A stretch of DNA of 64,000 bases from Platerodrilus igneus (taxonomy: Eukaryota; Arthropoda; Insecta; Coleoptera; Lycidae), in assembly GCA_036346225.1 (NCBI GenBank), contig JARFIW010000453.1, positions 8,928,001 through 8,992,000 of the forward strand, read 5' to 3'. This document shows, one piece after another, positions 23,081-35,050 of the stretch (positions within the stretch are counted from its first letter, which is position 1; each line of letters begins with the position of its first letter). Position numbers and translations under genes: made by a program. The notes beneath the pieces were generated by a model. The model saw only the letters and a program-made list of their open reading frames with translations, was not told the origin of the DNA and did not search any database.

Positions 23081-25344
23081 AAAAGTTATCTTCCAAATAC
23101 ACGCACGAGGCGAGTAGTAACCAGAAGTATCGTGTACTCTCTTGCTGTAACATAAAAAATCTTCCAAAGAAGATTGCGTTAGCAAGAACCAAGCAAAAGT
23201 AGTGAAGTTCAAAGAGTGACTTACAATTATTTCGATAACTATAGTCCATTCGCTTTAACTTTAGGAAGACATCAAAAATGGATAAAATGCTACATTGCCA
23301 ATGTTAGGTTAAATTTTAATACATTTAATAAAAGATATACGATTATTTCCTTTGGCAAGAGGAATTGGTGGCAACGTACAGAACTGCCAATCCATATTGT
23401 GTTAAACGATAGTATCCTTCAAATACAGTTCTAGGTATTCCTTTTCATACAATTGCCAATACTTCATTACTGCCTTTGACATCATCCTAAAGTTAAAGTG
23501 GATGGACTTTACGCATTCAACATGAATATACAGCATATGTTTAGATAAGGAAAATCAGAATTTGTAGTGTCCATGAGAACTTAGTAAAACGGGTTGTCTA
23601 ACTTGAACCAATTATGGGTTTAGAATAATCGAAAGTACTGATATCGTGAAATGTATTTTTTAAAAGAATACTAAATTATTTTGAAGTAGAAGACGAACGC
23701 AACTAATGCGGAATAGTGGAAAAATAGTGCTATAAATGGATGGACATATTAAAAAATAATAAAATGAGCGTACAACGTTAAAGGAAAATTTTAGGTTCCC
23801 TGTCATAGATATATTTTATTAAATAGTTAATCATGCTGATTTTATAATTTTTGTTGCTATGCTATACTGAGATATATCAACACATTCTCATAATTCCCAT
23901 AGCAACATATTCATAGTTTTTAACTAAAACTAGTATCTCTTAGTCACAACGGTGCAGGTGTACAATCGTTGGGTTCAAGTTTGAATATTACTGATAAAGT
24001 AGAAGTATGCAGACCTTGAAACATTTTCATGCTTTAGCATCGCAACAGATTAAATTTTGCAATAATATTTAAATTACAAATACATACTACTTCCACTTAA
24101 CCTTTATCTACTTTAGACGCCTACAACACCTGAAATGTTTATCAAGGACGTAATTGATAAATATGTATCTTTATTTACGTAACTTCAATGACGGTTGTGA
24201 AATTGCCAGCGGTGTTTGTCATATAATTTTGTAGACAAAATCGGTTGGAATGTAAATGTTGCTTTATAGTATCACAAAATGCAGAAATAACAATCATTCA
24301 CTACTTTTGCTGTATTTGCAAGACCTTAGTTCTTTTTCCCTTCCTAAATAGCAAAAGAATGTACTACGGTACAGATAAATGCTTCAAATTAAAGTCATCT
24401 AATCAAATTCAGCAACAAATGCCGTGTTGGAAGCTTTTTAATTGGTATCAAATTAAATTCAATCACACACTAGTTGTGTTTGTTGGCAATTTCCAAAGAT
24501 AAAACAACCTATGACCGGTTGTATTGTATTTCCAGCTTGTCAAAACGGTCTATTGTCTATTCACAGAGTCTTTAAATTATAAATATGATTCAAATATACG
24601 TAGGAACAGGCACGGCCAAATCCCCATTTAGCCAAGTTCAGTCAGAATATATAGTCAATCTTATACGCAAAATCAATTAAGAGTTAACTGTGTTTGTTGA
24701 CGACTTGGTAGTATTCTGTTTGAAAATTGGCAACAAATATTGTTTAATTGATTTTCGGCTTGACACCCTGTACGGAATTACTGAATTTCGAAATCGCTAC
24801 TTTTCCAACTTTTCTTTGCAAATTACATACAAATAGTACTAATATTTTAACGTTGCTCTAATTTCCTAAAGAAAAGTTGAAGGTTGTGTTACGTGCTGAA
24901 TTATGTAAATTATGTAAAATATGTAAATAATAGATTTTCTGAGTCAACATAAGCTCCAGCAGGAATTGAGCTTGATAATTAAGTTTATACATAATCTCAC
25001 TTTTTAATATAAATGTAGTTCTCTTTTGCATAGTCAGAGAACGACATTTAACAGGTTGCTTGTTAGATATTATGGCAAATAAATCTGTATAATACTAATA
25101 CTAGGGCTTTATTGAATGGTATTGATTTATGTCATCTTATCATATAAAGAATCAATGCATACATGAAACCTAAATCTGACTTTGAAGTTCAAATTAAGTT
25201 CTAACTACAAAATTTTACTATGTTAGATTTTATAAGCCTTAAATTAAGTGTAAACAAAGCAGAGCTAACAACACTGCTGTAAAATTAGGTGGAAAAGGGC
25301 TGTTTAAATATACCACCTGTATCACCAACCGAAATCATATGTCC

Positions 25345-26745
25345 GTTGCATGAGTTACATATCCCCCAAATCAATATATATGTATAATTAGATAGAATCA
25401 TTAAAACTTAAGTTAGATGCAACAATGTATAAGTGAAGGACAGATTACAAAAGATTAATGGAGGTTTATAAACCACACATGAGAACGGATGTGAATTCAT
25501 TGTATTCCAGACACTGCAGGTGTAAGTCTCAATAGACTCTAAGAAACGTATTGTTAGAATTAAGATTGTTACTTTGTATTGTATAAATGAATAAAGAAAA
25601 TAGCAGACATGAGCTCTGCAGTTCACACGAGCAATGTGAGGTACAGGGACAACATAAATACCCAGGAGAGCTCAAGGAAGTCAGTCAGTGTTGGGCCTCA
25701 CAACTTTAGCATTTTTGCTTGTTCAGGCTACTCGCCCTAATTTAGTTTATTTAATAGTGATTTCAACTTGGAATAATTTTGATACAGTACTTGTAAATTA
25801 AATTTTAATTGTAATTCAGTTTAAATAAATATTGTTAGAACAGTTTTGGAACAGGACTTTTAAAAAAGTAGCTCCTAAGGCTCAAAACCTAACTGGTGCA
25901 GTCGGATCGGATCCAGAAGGGCACTAGAAAATCCAAATTCGAAGAAATGGTGGTCTGGAATATCAATTAATCTGGAAGAACAAACAACAAAATTTGGACA
26001 AGGTGCAAAATCGTCCAAGCCGAAAGGAACAAATTTGGACAAGGTACAAGATCGACCAAGTCCAAAGAAACAAAATGGACAAGGTACAAAATCAACCAAG
26101 CCCAAAGAAACACACTTGAACAAGGTACAAAATCGACAAAGCCCAAAGAAGGAAAATAAATGAAATTGGCAATAAAAATTATGTAAGTTTATTTATCCTA
26201 ACCATTTTTCTTTTTCAATTATTGATATTAGCTAGTAAAAAACTAAACGAATTTTGATGTACAATTTTTTCATTGTTATTATCGCAATTTATTATTGTTA
26301 ACATTTCTGAAAGAATTTACTCAGATAACTTATTTTAATAAGAGAATTATAAAGACGCACTTATATGCATAACTATTATAAATTATCACGACAAATGAAA
26401 CGATTTATTTAGCAGACATAGGCTCTGCAGTTCCCACAAGCAATGTGAGGGGCAGGGACAGCATAAAACCCTCGAGAGCCCAACATAGCTAGTCAGTCTA
26501 AAGCTTCACAGTTTAACATTGTTGGTTGTTCAAGATACTCAAATTTAGTTTAATTAATTTAATTAGTGAAAGTAATGGAAAAGTTATTTTGATTTGATTG
26601 TTAAAAGCGTTAATGAATATAACACAGCCATTTGTTAATTTCCATTCTAATTTCTGTTTTAAATAAATTTGTTAGAAGAGTTTTTGGAAGAATCTTTTTA
26701 AAAGGTCGCTCCAAGAAGCCCAAAATCTAGCTCGTGCTCTAACGA
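25345..26745 (+). mobile_element. TRIM-like LTR retrotransposon relic
   Basis: This insertion is absent from copy B: the empty site reads CAACCGAAACAAAG near 33153, and CGAAA flanks the insertion on both sides here. It contains two ~300-bp direct repeats, 25601-25893 and 26410-26731, both beginning TAGCAGACAT(G)AG and ending with a CTCAAAACCTAAC-type block, as LTRs would. Right after the first lies TGGTGCAGTCGGATCGGA, like the TGGCGCAGTCGG start seen in insect gypsy elements. The ~510-bp interior has no gag or pol, only a short tandem repeat. The 25345-25600 part left of the first LTR-like copy is unexplained. Size and content fit a terminal-repeat retrotransposon in miniature. Confidence 0.6.
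25993..26152 (+). repeat. ~39-bp tandem repeat inside the TRIM-like interior
   Basis: Four imperfect units of GGACAAGGTACAAAATCGAC followed by CAAGCCCAAAGAAACAAA. Lengths vary slightly, so a continuous coding repeat is unlikely. Confidence 0.8.
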
Positions 26746-27979
26746 AACAAAAAAAAGATAAAGTAGACTTTGACCTGTTAGAGTGTCCTAATATTTTCTT
26801 CCAAATTAACAGAATATTCTCCAATTTACTTAATCCAAATAAGACGATAACCTGGACCAATTATACAGCACTGAAATTAACGACATTTCTTGAAGATGTA
26901 AGTACGTCAACAATTCTTCAAAGACAAATTAGTAAAACACCTGTCTGCATCTTAGGTGTTTTTAAGACCGGATACGAAGCTAAATTGGATGCTACTTCAA
27001 TATTACTTTAGTGCGCTGTGGAAAGAAACAAGCATTAACGGTGTGAATATATTTTGGCAATACAAACCATTGTCGATTAATTAAAAGCTGTTAGTGAGGT
27101 GACTTTACGACCCTGTCAACACTACTTCAATCGCTATTCTAAAGTCGTAGGTCGTCAGATGATCCATCATGTTTTTTTAAAGGACAACCTTTGACTGCCT
27201 CTAGTTGATAAAAGAACCGGTTGCACGGGTTGACGCAGATAATTAGTCCTAGCGGAGTTTTGTTAAACGATCTACACTAACTTGTACGAGTCTATAATAG
27301 ATGGCCGCACTATATTATCATATGATGCATAGCATACGAATGTATATGTTTGTCTACATTGTAACTACATCAATTATTTAAATAAGCATATTAGAAATTA
27401 TAAGGGTGTTCTATATGACAACTAAATTGTTACTTGAGGTGTGCAATACATATGAAATTTGGTTTGTGATCTGAGTTGCCTAAATCTAATAGGTATGTAT
27501 TGTTACGAACAACAATACCTAACGAAATGGTATTATAAACGTAACATTTAAAAATGTTACTACGTTAGGAGGAATACTTTTATTTTCGACAGAAATTGGA
27601 ATGACGAACGAACCTAGAACATCACATGATCGACCATTGGCTACTGTGTAGTTGTGGATTGCCATATAGGACAGAGGTAATGAAAGAAAGCAAAGGATAT
27701 CCCTTCCTGAGCCACTTATAATAGCCCACGTGTTACAACTTACGACTGCACAAAGTTTACGTTTGAGTATTTGGTAAAGGGGATTTTTTTATCCAGAAAG
27801 GGAAAGTTTTTTTCATTATTAGTTTAATTAGCTTATTACATGTAAAGCTTATGGTTTCGGGGTTCATACAGACTGAGGTCAAAACCCTTAATTTATCGAT
27901 GTATTAGATTAAACGCACATTTTTCTAGGCCGGTTTAATGTGTGGTTTTAGTGCTTATTCAATGTGAAACGTTTTGTGT

Positions 27980-29156
27980 TGGTGGAGACAACGACAGGTT
28001 TATAAGAAAGGCGCTTTTGAAACTGAACTTTACCGTCAACTACCGTAAAATATCTATGTATTGAACGCAATAGCGCGTTAATTGCAGGAAGTGTACCTGT
28101 GAAATCCTTTACCTATACCGTATCTAACAACCATCAAGCATCTGTTTTCTACAATTGTAGGTACAACTGACCACTTCACTACAAGAATCTGGATATACCA
28201 TAACAAACGATCTTTTGCGAAATCGTGTTCCATACGCCATCAGAGGTACACCTTCGTCTACAACTATTTATCAAGGTGAGCCTTTTACTTATGTTTTAAT
28301 TGCTTCGTTTGTATATAAATCTATAACAGTTTTACGGTAATAATTTGTAAGGCGGCTCCATGGCGTAGTTGGTATGTGCGTGACTACTACGCCCTAGGTC
28401 CCGGGTTTGAATCCCCACACGGTTCCATTTAAAAAATGTTAGGTGAACATTTTTCACAAAAATACACCCTCATTCGGATGAGAGGTAAAATGGAGGTTCC
28501 GTGTGTGAGTATTGTCACGCACTTTAAAAATCCCTACCTTGCTTGGAACAGCAAGGGTTCGGCAAAATCCCAAATTTTCCAAGTTAAAAAACTCGCTTCC
28601 TGGCCAATGTAGTATATTCGGGTGGAGCATTGGAAAATCACATGTAAGGTAATAATTTGTGACCACATTTGGGGCGTAATAAATTACGCGCCTAACGTGG
28701 GCGCAAAATATTACGTTACCAACTGAACATCAATTATAACCCTAACCCAAGGCGTGACTTATTACGCCTCAAATGTGGTCGGAAATTATTACTCTCAAAC
28801 GGTTACAGATTTATATACAAAGGAAGCAATTAAAAACAAAAGCAAAAGAATCACCTTGATTAATTGTTGTAGTTAACAGTATGTCTCTGTTGATGTCGTC
28901 ATATGGAGCAGTGTTCCGTGGATGTTCGTTTCTTATGGCTTGTTCGGATTCTTGCAGTATAGTGGTTTGTTGTACCTACAACTATAAGGAACAGATTTTT
29001 GGTGGTGGTTAGATAGGGGATAGGTAAAGGCTTTCACATGTACACTTCCTGCAGTTAACGCGCAGTCACGCCTAATACGTTGATATCGTACAATAGTTGA
29101 CGGTAAAGTTCAAGTTAAGTCTCGCCATCTCCATGAATTCGTCGTTGTGTTCACTA
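27980..29156. repeat. Terminal foldback palindrome of copy A (interrupted by SINE)
   Basis: Left-arm landmarks CTTTACCTATACC (28107) and ACCACTTCACTA reappear reverse-complemented on the right (ATAGGTAAAG at 29020; TAGTGGTTTGT near 28960). The centre is the GGTAATAATTTG...GCGTAATAAATTACGC segment at 28648-28800. The SINE sits in the left arm just before the centre. The right arm stops at 29156, where copy B starts. Confidence 0.85.
28349..28647 (+). mobile_element. tRNA-derived SINE, full length, with 13-bp target duplication
   Basis: The body starts GGCGGCTCCATGG, carries box A TGGCGTAGTTGG (28361) and box B GGGTTTGAATCC (28403), and continues through a non-tRNA body ending in GGAAAATCACATGTAA. 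GGTAATAATTTGT flanks it at 28336-28348 and 28648-28660, a 13-bp target-site duplication. Copy B has the matching empty site near 35236. The inverted copy at 48572-48861 matches along its whole length. No polyA tail is present; the 3' end is a short ATGTAA. Confidence 0.9.
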
Positions 29157-29387
29157 CCAACTATCAACTACCAAATACACGGACGAGGCTAATAGTAACC
29201 AGAAGTATTCGTGTACTCTCTCGCTATAACATAAAATTTTTTCCAAAAAAGCATGCATTAGCGAAAACCAAGCAAAAGTAATAGAGTTCAAAGAGTGACT
29301 TACAATTATTTCGATAACTATAGTCCATTCGCGTTAACTATAGGAAGACATCAAGACTGGATAAAATGCTACATTGCCTATGTTAGT

Positions 29388-29876
29388 ACTACAGAAGCTA
29401 GACCTGACGTTCTCAGCGCCCGTTTATGCCTTTTAACTCGTGAGAGTTTTTTGGTTTGTTAGTGATGTATGGATTTTGAAGTGTAGTATGATGGTTGATC
29501 TTCTTAATAAATTGTTGGTCTGGATTCCTCGAAACCTGCCCTTGAAATCCCCATGTTTTGATCCTGTGAACAGTTTCCCGGATCTTCCCTTGGTTGCTTT
29601 CCAACTACGCGATATCCGAATCCTGGGTCCACTGACCTGTGGTTTTCGACCGACAGGATGGCTATTCGCCACAGGCCGCTCCATCGTCAGGTAGGTCGTC
29701 TAACAGGACTGACGGATGTGCATCCTCGACGACTTCAGTTGTGTACCCATTCCTCGGCGCACCGCATAGCAGGAGAACTCCCGCAAGTCTTCACCGTTTC
29801 GCTGCTCACCTTTGTTCGCCCGGAGGAGGTGGTAGATAACGGTTGCTGCTTCGAAATCTGGGCTGGAACTGTCCCG
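29388..29876. mobile_element. 489-bp GC-richer insertion with 8-bp target duplication
   Basis: ATGTTAGT flanks the insert at 29380-29387 and 29877-29884. Copy A has the uninterrupted site (ATGTTAGG at about 23301). The interior is visibly GC-richer than the host repeat. Its ends (ACTACAGAAG and ACTGTCCCG) are not inverted repeats. On the minus strand an 83-codon frame (29433-29684, beginning MERPVANSHPVGRKPQ) is rich in Arg and Lys. I do not recognise the sequence. An 8-bp duplication is typical of hAT and P superfamilies but can also arise by LINE-mediated insertion. Confidence 0.6.
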
Positions 29877-31028
29877 ATGTTAGTTTAAATTTTAATACAT
29901 TTAACGAAAGATGTACGAATATTTCCATTGGCAAGAGGAATTGCTGGCAACTCCGTGCAGAACTGCCGATCCATATTGTGTTAAACGGCAGTATTCTTCA
30001 AATGCAATTCTAGGTATTCCTTTGCATACAGTTGCCAACACTTCATTACTACCTTTCACGTCATCCTAAACTTAAAGCAGATGGACTTTTTACCTATTCA
30101 ACATGAATATAAAGCATATGTTTGGATACGGAAAATCAGCATTTGTAGCGTCCATGAGAGCTGAGTAAAACGGGTTGTCTAACTTGAGCCAATTATGGTT
30201 TTAGAATAATCGAAAGTACTGATATCGTGAAATGTATTTTTTTAAAAGAATACTAAATTATTTTGAAGTAGAAAACGAACGCAACCAATGCTGAATAGTG
30301 GTAATGAAATATCTATTTATTGAAAAATAGTGCTGAGATATACAAGTGGATGGAAATATGTAAAAAATAATAAAATGAACGTAACAGCCTTAAAAGAAAA
30401 TTTTAGGTTCCCTATCATAGATATATTTTATTAAATAGTTAATCATGCTGGATTTGTAATTTTTGGTGCAATTATAGACTGAGATATATCAACACATTCT
30501 CGTACTTTAACATTCCCATAGCAACATATTCATAGTTTTTACTAAAACTAGTATCCCTTAGTCATAACGGTGTAGGTGTACAATCGCTAAGGTCCATTGA
30601 GTTCAAGTTTGAGTATAACTGATAAAGTAGGAGTATGCAGACCTTGAAACATTTTCATGGTTTAGCATCGCAACAAATTAAATTTTGCAATAATATTTAA
30701 ATTACAAATACATGCTACTTCCACTTGAACCTTTATCTACTTCAGACGCCTACAAACCCTGAAATGTTTGTCAAGGACGTAATTGATAAATATGTATCTA
30801 TCTTTATTTACGTAACTTCAATGACGGTTGTGAAATTGTGAGCAGTGTTTGTCATATAATTTTGTAGGGAAAAATCGGTAGGAATGTAGATGTTGCTTTA
30901 TAGTAGTATATAATCGGAAAGTCGAGCGTGTTAACAATGTGCGGAAATAACAACCAATTCACTGCTTTTGCTGTATTTGCAAGGCCTCAGATTTTTTTCG
31001 CTTCCTAAATAGCAAAAGAATGTACTAC

Positions 31029-32290
31029 GAAGGGGAAAATGAAAAATTTGTTTTTAAAATTTAGTTTAATTTTCAACATAATCTCCGTCAAGTTGATTAC
31101 ACTTCATCCAGGGATGTTCCAAACCCATTATGCCATCACGAAAGTGCGGTTTTCAAGGCATCCAAAATAGTCGTCCACAGCTGCTTTTACTTCTTCGTCC
31201 GTGGAAAATTATTTTCCCCCAAAGAAAACTTTTAGTCGTGGAAATAGGTGAAAGTCAGAAGGAGCCAAATCAGGCGAATAAGGTGGATGTTGCAACAGAT
31301 CGTACTTCAGATCATTTAATTTTTGCATTGTGTGTGGACGTGCATTTTCCTGATGGAAAATGATCTTCTTCTTACGCAATGCAGATCTTTTTTCACGAAT
31401 ATTTTTATCCAGGTGGCCTAGAAGTTCAGTGTAATATTTACCGTTTATTGTTTGGCCCTTGGGAAGATAGTCAATTAGTAGGACACTTTTAGCATCCCAA
31501 AAAACTGATTCCATAACTTTTCCAGTCAACTTCACGGACATTGCTTTCTTTGGCGGTGGAGAACTTCTATGTCTCCATTGTTTAGATTGTTGCTTGGTTT
31601 CAGGAGTATAATAGTGAACCCAGGTTTCGTCTGTCGTAACAAATCGTCGGACGAAATCAGTTTTATTGGAGTTAAAGCAGTCTAAACTCTGTTGGCAAAT
31701 TCTCTTCCTCTGAAGATTTTGATCAATTGTCAATATGCGCGGCACCCATCTTGCCGAATGCTCTTTCATACCTAATTCCACAGTTAAGATAAGAAATGCT
31801 CTTTCATCTGAGATACCTGCATCCTTAGCAATTTTGGAGACTTTTAATCGAAGATCCTGCGTAACCATATCATTAACTTTTTGAACGATTTCAGGCGTGG
31901 TGGCAGTTTTTGGTCGTCCGCTGCCCGGGTCATCTCTAGGCTCACACGACCACGTTTAAATTCCACCACCCACTTGTGCACAGTTGTAAATGATGGAGCG
32001 GAGCCTCCTAGTGTATCCTGCATATCTTTATGTATTTGTGTTGCTTTCCAACCCCTTTTTTGCAAAATATTTGATAACAGCGTGCGTTTCAGTTTTATGC
32101 ATTATGAAAAACTCATAAAACTAACTTTACTTCATATAGCACCAAATTAATACTACTTGACAGAATAATATCAATTATAACATCTGCGCACTAGATAGTT
32201 GGATCCATCAATTGCATATATTTTATGCGAACTGATGTTGCTGTGCTCCATTTCGCGAACTTTACAAACTACCCTCGTACGTTACGGATA
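31029..32290 (-). mobile_element. Mariner-family transposon
   Basis: Its limits are set by comparison with copy A, which reads uninterrupted TACTACGGTACAGATAAATG at about 24361. The right end, read on the minus strand, is ACGAGGGTAGTTTGTAAAG, a typical mariner terminal sequence. The left end AAGGGGAAAATGAAAAAT is a decayed counterpart. The element is absent from copies A and C at this site, so it inserted into copy B after the copies separated or was lost elsewhere. Confidence 0.75.
31055..32103 (-). pseudogene. Mariner transposase pseudogene
   Basis: The gene starts at an ATG near 32103 (MHKTETHAVIKYF). Frameshifts follow near 32060 and 31960. The HTH region reads DTLGGSAPSFTTVHKWVVEF. The catalytic part lies in 31209-31868: WVPRILTIDQ, first Asp in TTDETWVHYYTPETKQQ (residue 80 of that frame), FHQENARPHT and PPYSPDLAPSDFHLFP. 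The second catalytic Asp, normally in HQDN, is Glu (residue 174). Only 30 residues separate it from the third Asp, against 34 in functional DD34D mariners, so four residues were lost. A TAA follows the FFGGK block, then FSTDEEVKAAVDDYF and a C-terminal WMKC...GDYVEN resume. The enzyme is certainly inactive. Confidence 0.9.
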
Positions 32291-33964
32291 CATGTTTCAA
32301 ATTTAAAACGTCATCTAGTCAAATTCAGGAACAAATGCCGTGTTGAGAGATTTTTAATTGGTTTCAAATTAAACTCAATCATACACTAGTTGTGTTTGTT
32401 GGAAATTTCCGAATATAAGACAACCAATGACCGGTTGTATTGTATTTGCAGCTTGTCAAAACGGTCTATCGTCCCTTCACAGAAAGTCTTTAAATTGTAA
32501 ACATTCAAATATACGTAGGAACAGGCACGGTCAAATCCTCATTTAGCCAAGTTGAATAAGAATATATAGTCTATGTTACATCCAAAATCAAATAAGAATT
32601 TAACTGTGTTTGGTGACGACTTGGTGGTATTCCGTTTGAAAATTGCCAACAAATATTGTTTAATTGATTTTCGTTTGAAACCCTGTACGGAGTTACTGAA
32701 TTTCGAAATCGCTAATTTTCCTACTTTTCTTTGCAAATTACCAACAAATAGTACTAATATTTTAGCGTTGCTCTAATTTCCTATAGGAACGTTGAAGGTT
32801 GTGTTAAGTTAAGTTTATATATAATCTCACTTATTAATATAAATGTAGTCTTCTTTTTGCATAGTCAGAGAGCGACATTTAACGAGTTGCTTGTTAGATA
32901 TTATGGCAAACAACTCTTAAGAATACTAATATAAAGGCTCTATTAAATTGTAATGATCTGTCTTTTTATCAATATAAAATCAATGCATACATCAACCCTA
33001 AATATGACTTTTAAGTTCGAATTAAGTTCTAACCACAAAATTTTACTTCGTTAGATTTTAAAGCCTTAAATGAAGTGTAAGCAAAAGAGAACCAACAACA
33101 CTGCTGTGAAATTAGGTGGAAAAAGGCTGTTTAAATATACCACCTGTATCAACAACCGAAACAAAGAATGTGAAGTAGACTCTGACCTGATGAAGTGTCC
33201 TAACAGAAGATTGTCCAATTTACTTAATCCGAATAAGACGATAACCTGGACCAATTGTACAACACTGAAAATTAGCGACATTTCTTCAAGGTGTAGGTAC
33301 TTTAACAATTCTTCAAAGCCAAATTAGTACAACACCTGTATGCATTTGAGGTGTTTGTTAGACCGGATACGAAACTAAATTGGATGCTACTTTAATATTA
33401 CTTTAATACACTGTGGAAAGAAACAAGCATTAAAGGCGTAAATATAATTTGGCAAAACAAACCATTGTCAATTAATTAAGGGCGGTCAGTGAGATGACTT
33501 CACGACCCTGCCAACACTACTGCAATCGCTATTCTAAAATCGTAGGTCGTCAGATGATCCATCTTATTTTTTTAAAGGACGAGTTTTGACTGCCTCTAAT
33601 TGATAAAAGAACTCGTTTCACGGGTCGGCGCAGATTATTAGTCCTAGCCGCGTTTTGTTAAACGTTCTATACTAGCTTGTACGTGTGTATAGTAGATGTA
33701 GATGTTTCTCTACACTGTAACTAAATCAGTTCTTTAAATAAGCATAATAGAAATTATAAGGGTGTTCTAAATGACAACTAAATTGTTACTTGACGTGTGT
33801 AATACATATGAAATTTGGTTTTAATAAACGTAGATGTGGGTACTTAACGCGTAATTTGCTTTGTGATCTGAGTTGCCTAAATCTAATACTATGTATTTCT
33901 ACGTACAACAATACCTAACAAAATGGTAAGATAAACGTAACATTTGAAAATATTACTACGTTAA

Positions 33965-35050
33965 GAGAAATACCTTTATTTTCGACAGAAATAGCAATGG
34001 CGAACGATCCTAGAACATCTGTGCAGTTGTGGACTACTATCTAGGACAGAGGTAAAGAAAGAAGAGCAAAGAATATCCCTTCCTGGGCTAATTATAATAG
34101 CACATGTGTTACAATCTATGACTGCACAAGTTTTCATTTCAATATTAGGAATAGGGGATTCTTTAATCCAGAAAGGGAAAGTTTTTTTCCATTATTAGTT
34201 TAATCAGGTAATTACATGTAAAGCGTATGGTTCCTGGGTTCATAAAAACCAAGGTTAAAACCCTTAATTTAACTATGCATTAGTTTAAACACACATTTTT
34301 GTAGGCCCAGGTTATGTGCGGCTTTAGTGCTTATCCAATGTGAAACGTTTTGTGTTAGTGGTGACAACGACGAGTTTATGAGAAAGGCGCGTTTGAAAAT
34401 GAACCTTACCGTCAACTACCATACAATATCTATGTATAAAACGCGATTGCGCGTTACGTGCAGAAAGTGTACCTATGAAATCCTTTACCTATACCGCATC
34501 TAACCACTACAGAAATATGAATGGCAAACGATCCTAGAACATCACATGATTGACTATTGGCTACTGTGGATTACCATCTAGGACAGAGGTAAAGAAAGAG
34601 GGCAAAGGATATCCCTTCCCGGGCCACTTATAATAGCACATGTGTTAACACCTGTGACTGCTCAAAATTTTCGTTTCTACATTAGGAATAGGGGATTATT
34701 TAATCCAGAAAGGGAAAGTTTTTTTCCATTATTAGTTTTATTAGGTTATTACATGTAAAGCTTATGGTTTCTAGGTTCATACAGACTGCGGTCAAAATCC
34801 TTAATTTATCGATGTGTTAGTTTAAACGCACATTTTTCTAAGCCGGCGTAATGTGTGACTTTAGTACTTAGCCGATCTCAAACGTTTTATGTTGGTGTAG
34901 AAAGGCAAGTTTGAAACTGAACTTTACCGTCAACTACCGTACAATATCCATCTAGTGAACGCGATTGCGGGTTAATTGCAGGAAGAGTACTTATGAAATC
35001 CTTTACCTATACCGTATCTAACCACCACCAAGTATCTGTTTCCTACAATT
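33965..35050 (+). repeat. ~525-bp tandem duplication inside copy B
   Basis: The stretch from GAACGATCCTAGAACATC (about 34000) through TTTAATCCAGAAAGGGAAAG and TCAACTACC to the CTTTACCTATACCG block is repeated from about 34527. Copies A and C have it once. The duplicates differ at scattered sites. Confidence 0.75.

Larger units (their letters stand above)
23093..29156 (+). repeat. Large non-coding repeat, copy A
   Basis: Starting at CCAAATACACGCACGAGG, this copy is collinear with copy B from 29171, with frequent small differences. Shared blocks include AAGAGTGACTTACAATTATT (23210/29295), the CAAACCAACTAGTT-like AT text, ACCGGTTGTATTGTATTT (24515/32432), GACGATAACCTGGACCAATT (26842/33237) and the terminal foldback. 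Copy A alone contains the LTR-bearing insertion at 25.35-26.74 kb and the SINE at 28.35 kb. No frame encodes a recognisable protein. It ends where copy B begins, inside the right arm of its palindrome. It could be a large non-autonomous transposon or a segmental duplication; copy C at 52.4 kb favours a dispersed repeat. Confidence 0.85.

Noticed and set aside
28648..28800. Separate 150-bp MITE with inverted repeats
   Set aside because: It is the innermost part of a much longer palindrome shared with copy B, so calling it an independent element is not justified.
33066..33327. Overlapping 80- and 85-codon frames on opposite strands
   Set aside because: They lie in the non-coding large repeat and are not conserved as frames in the matching part of copy A.
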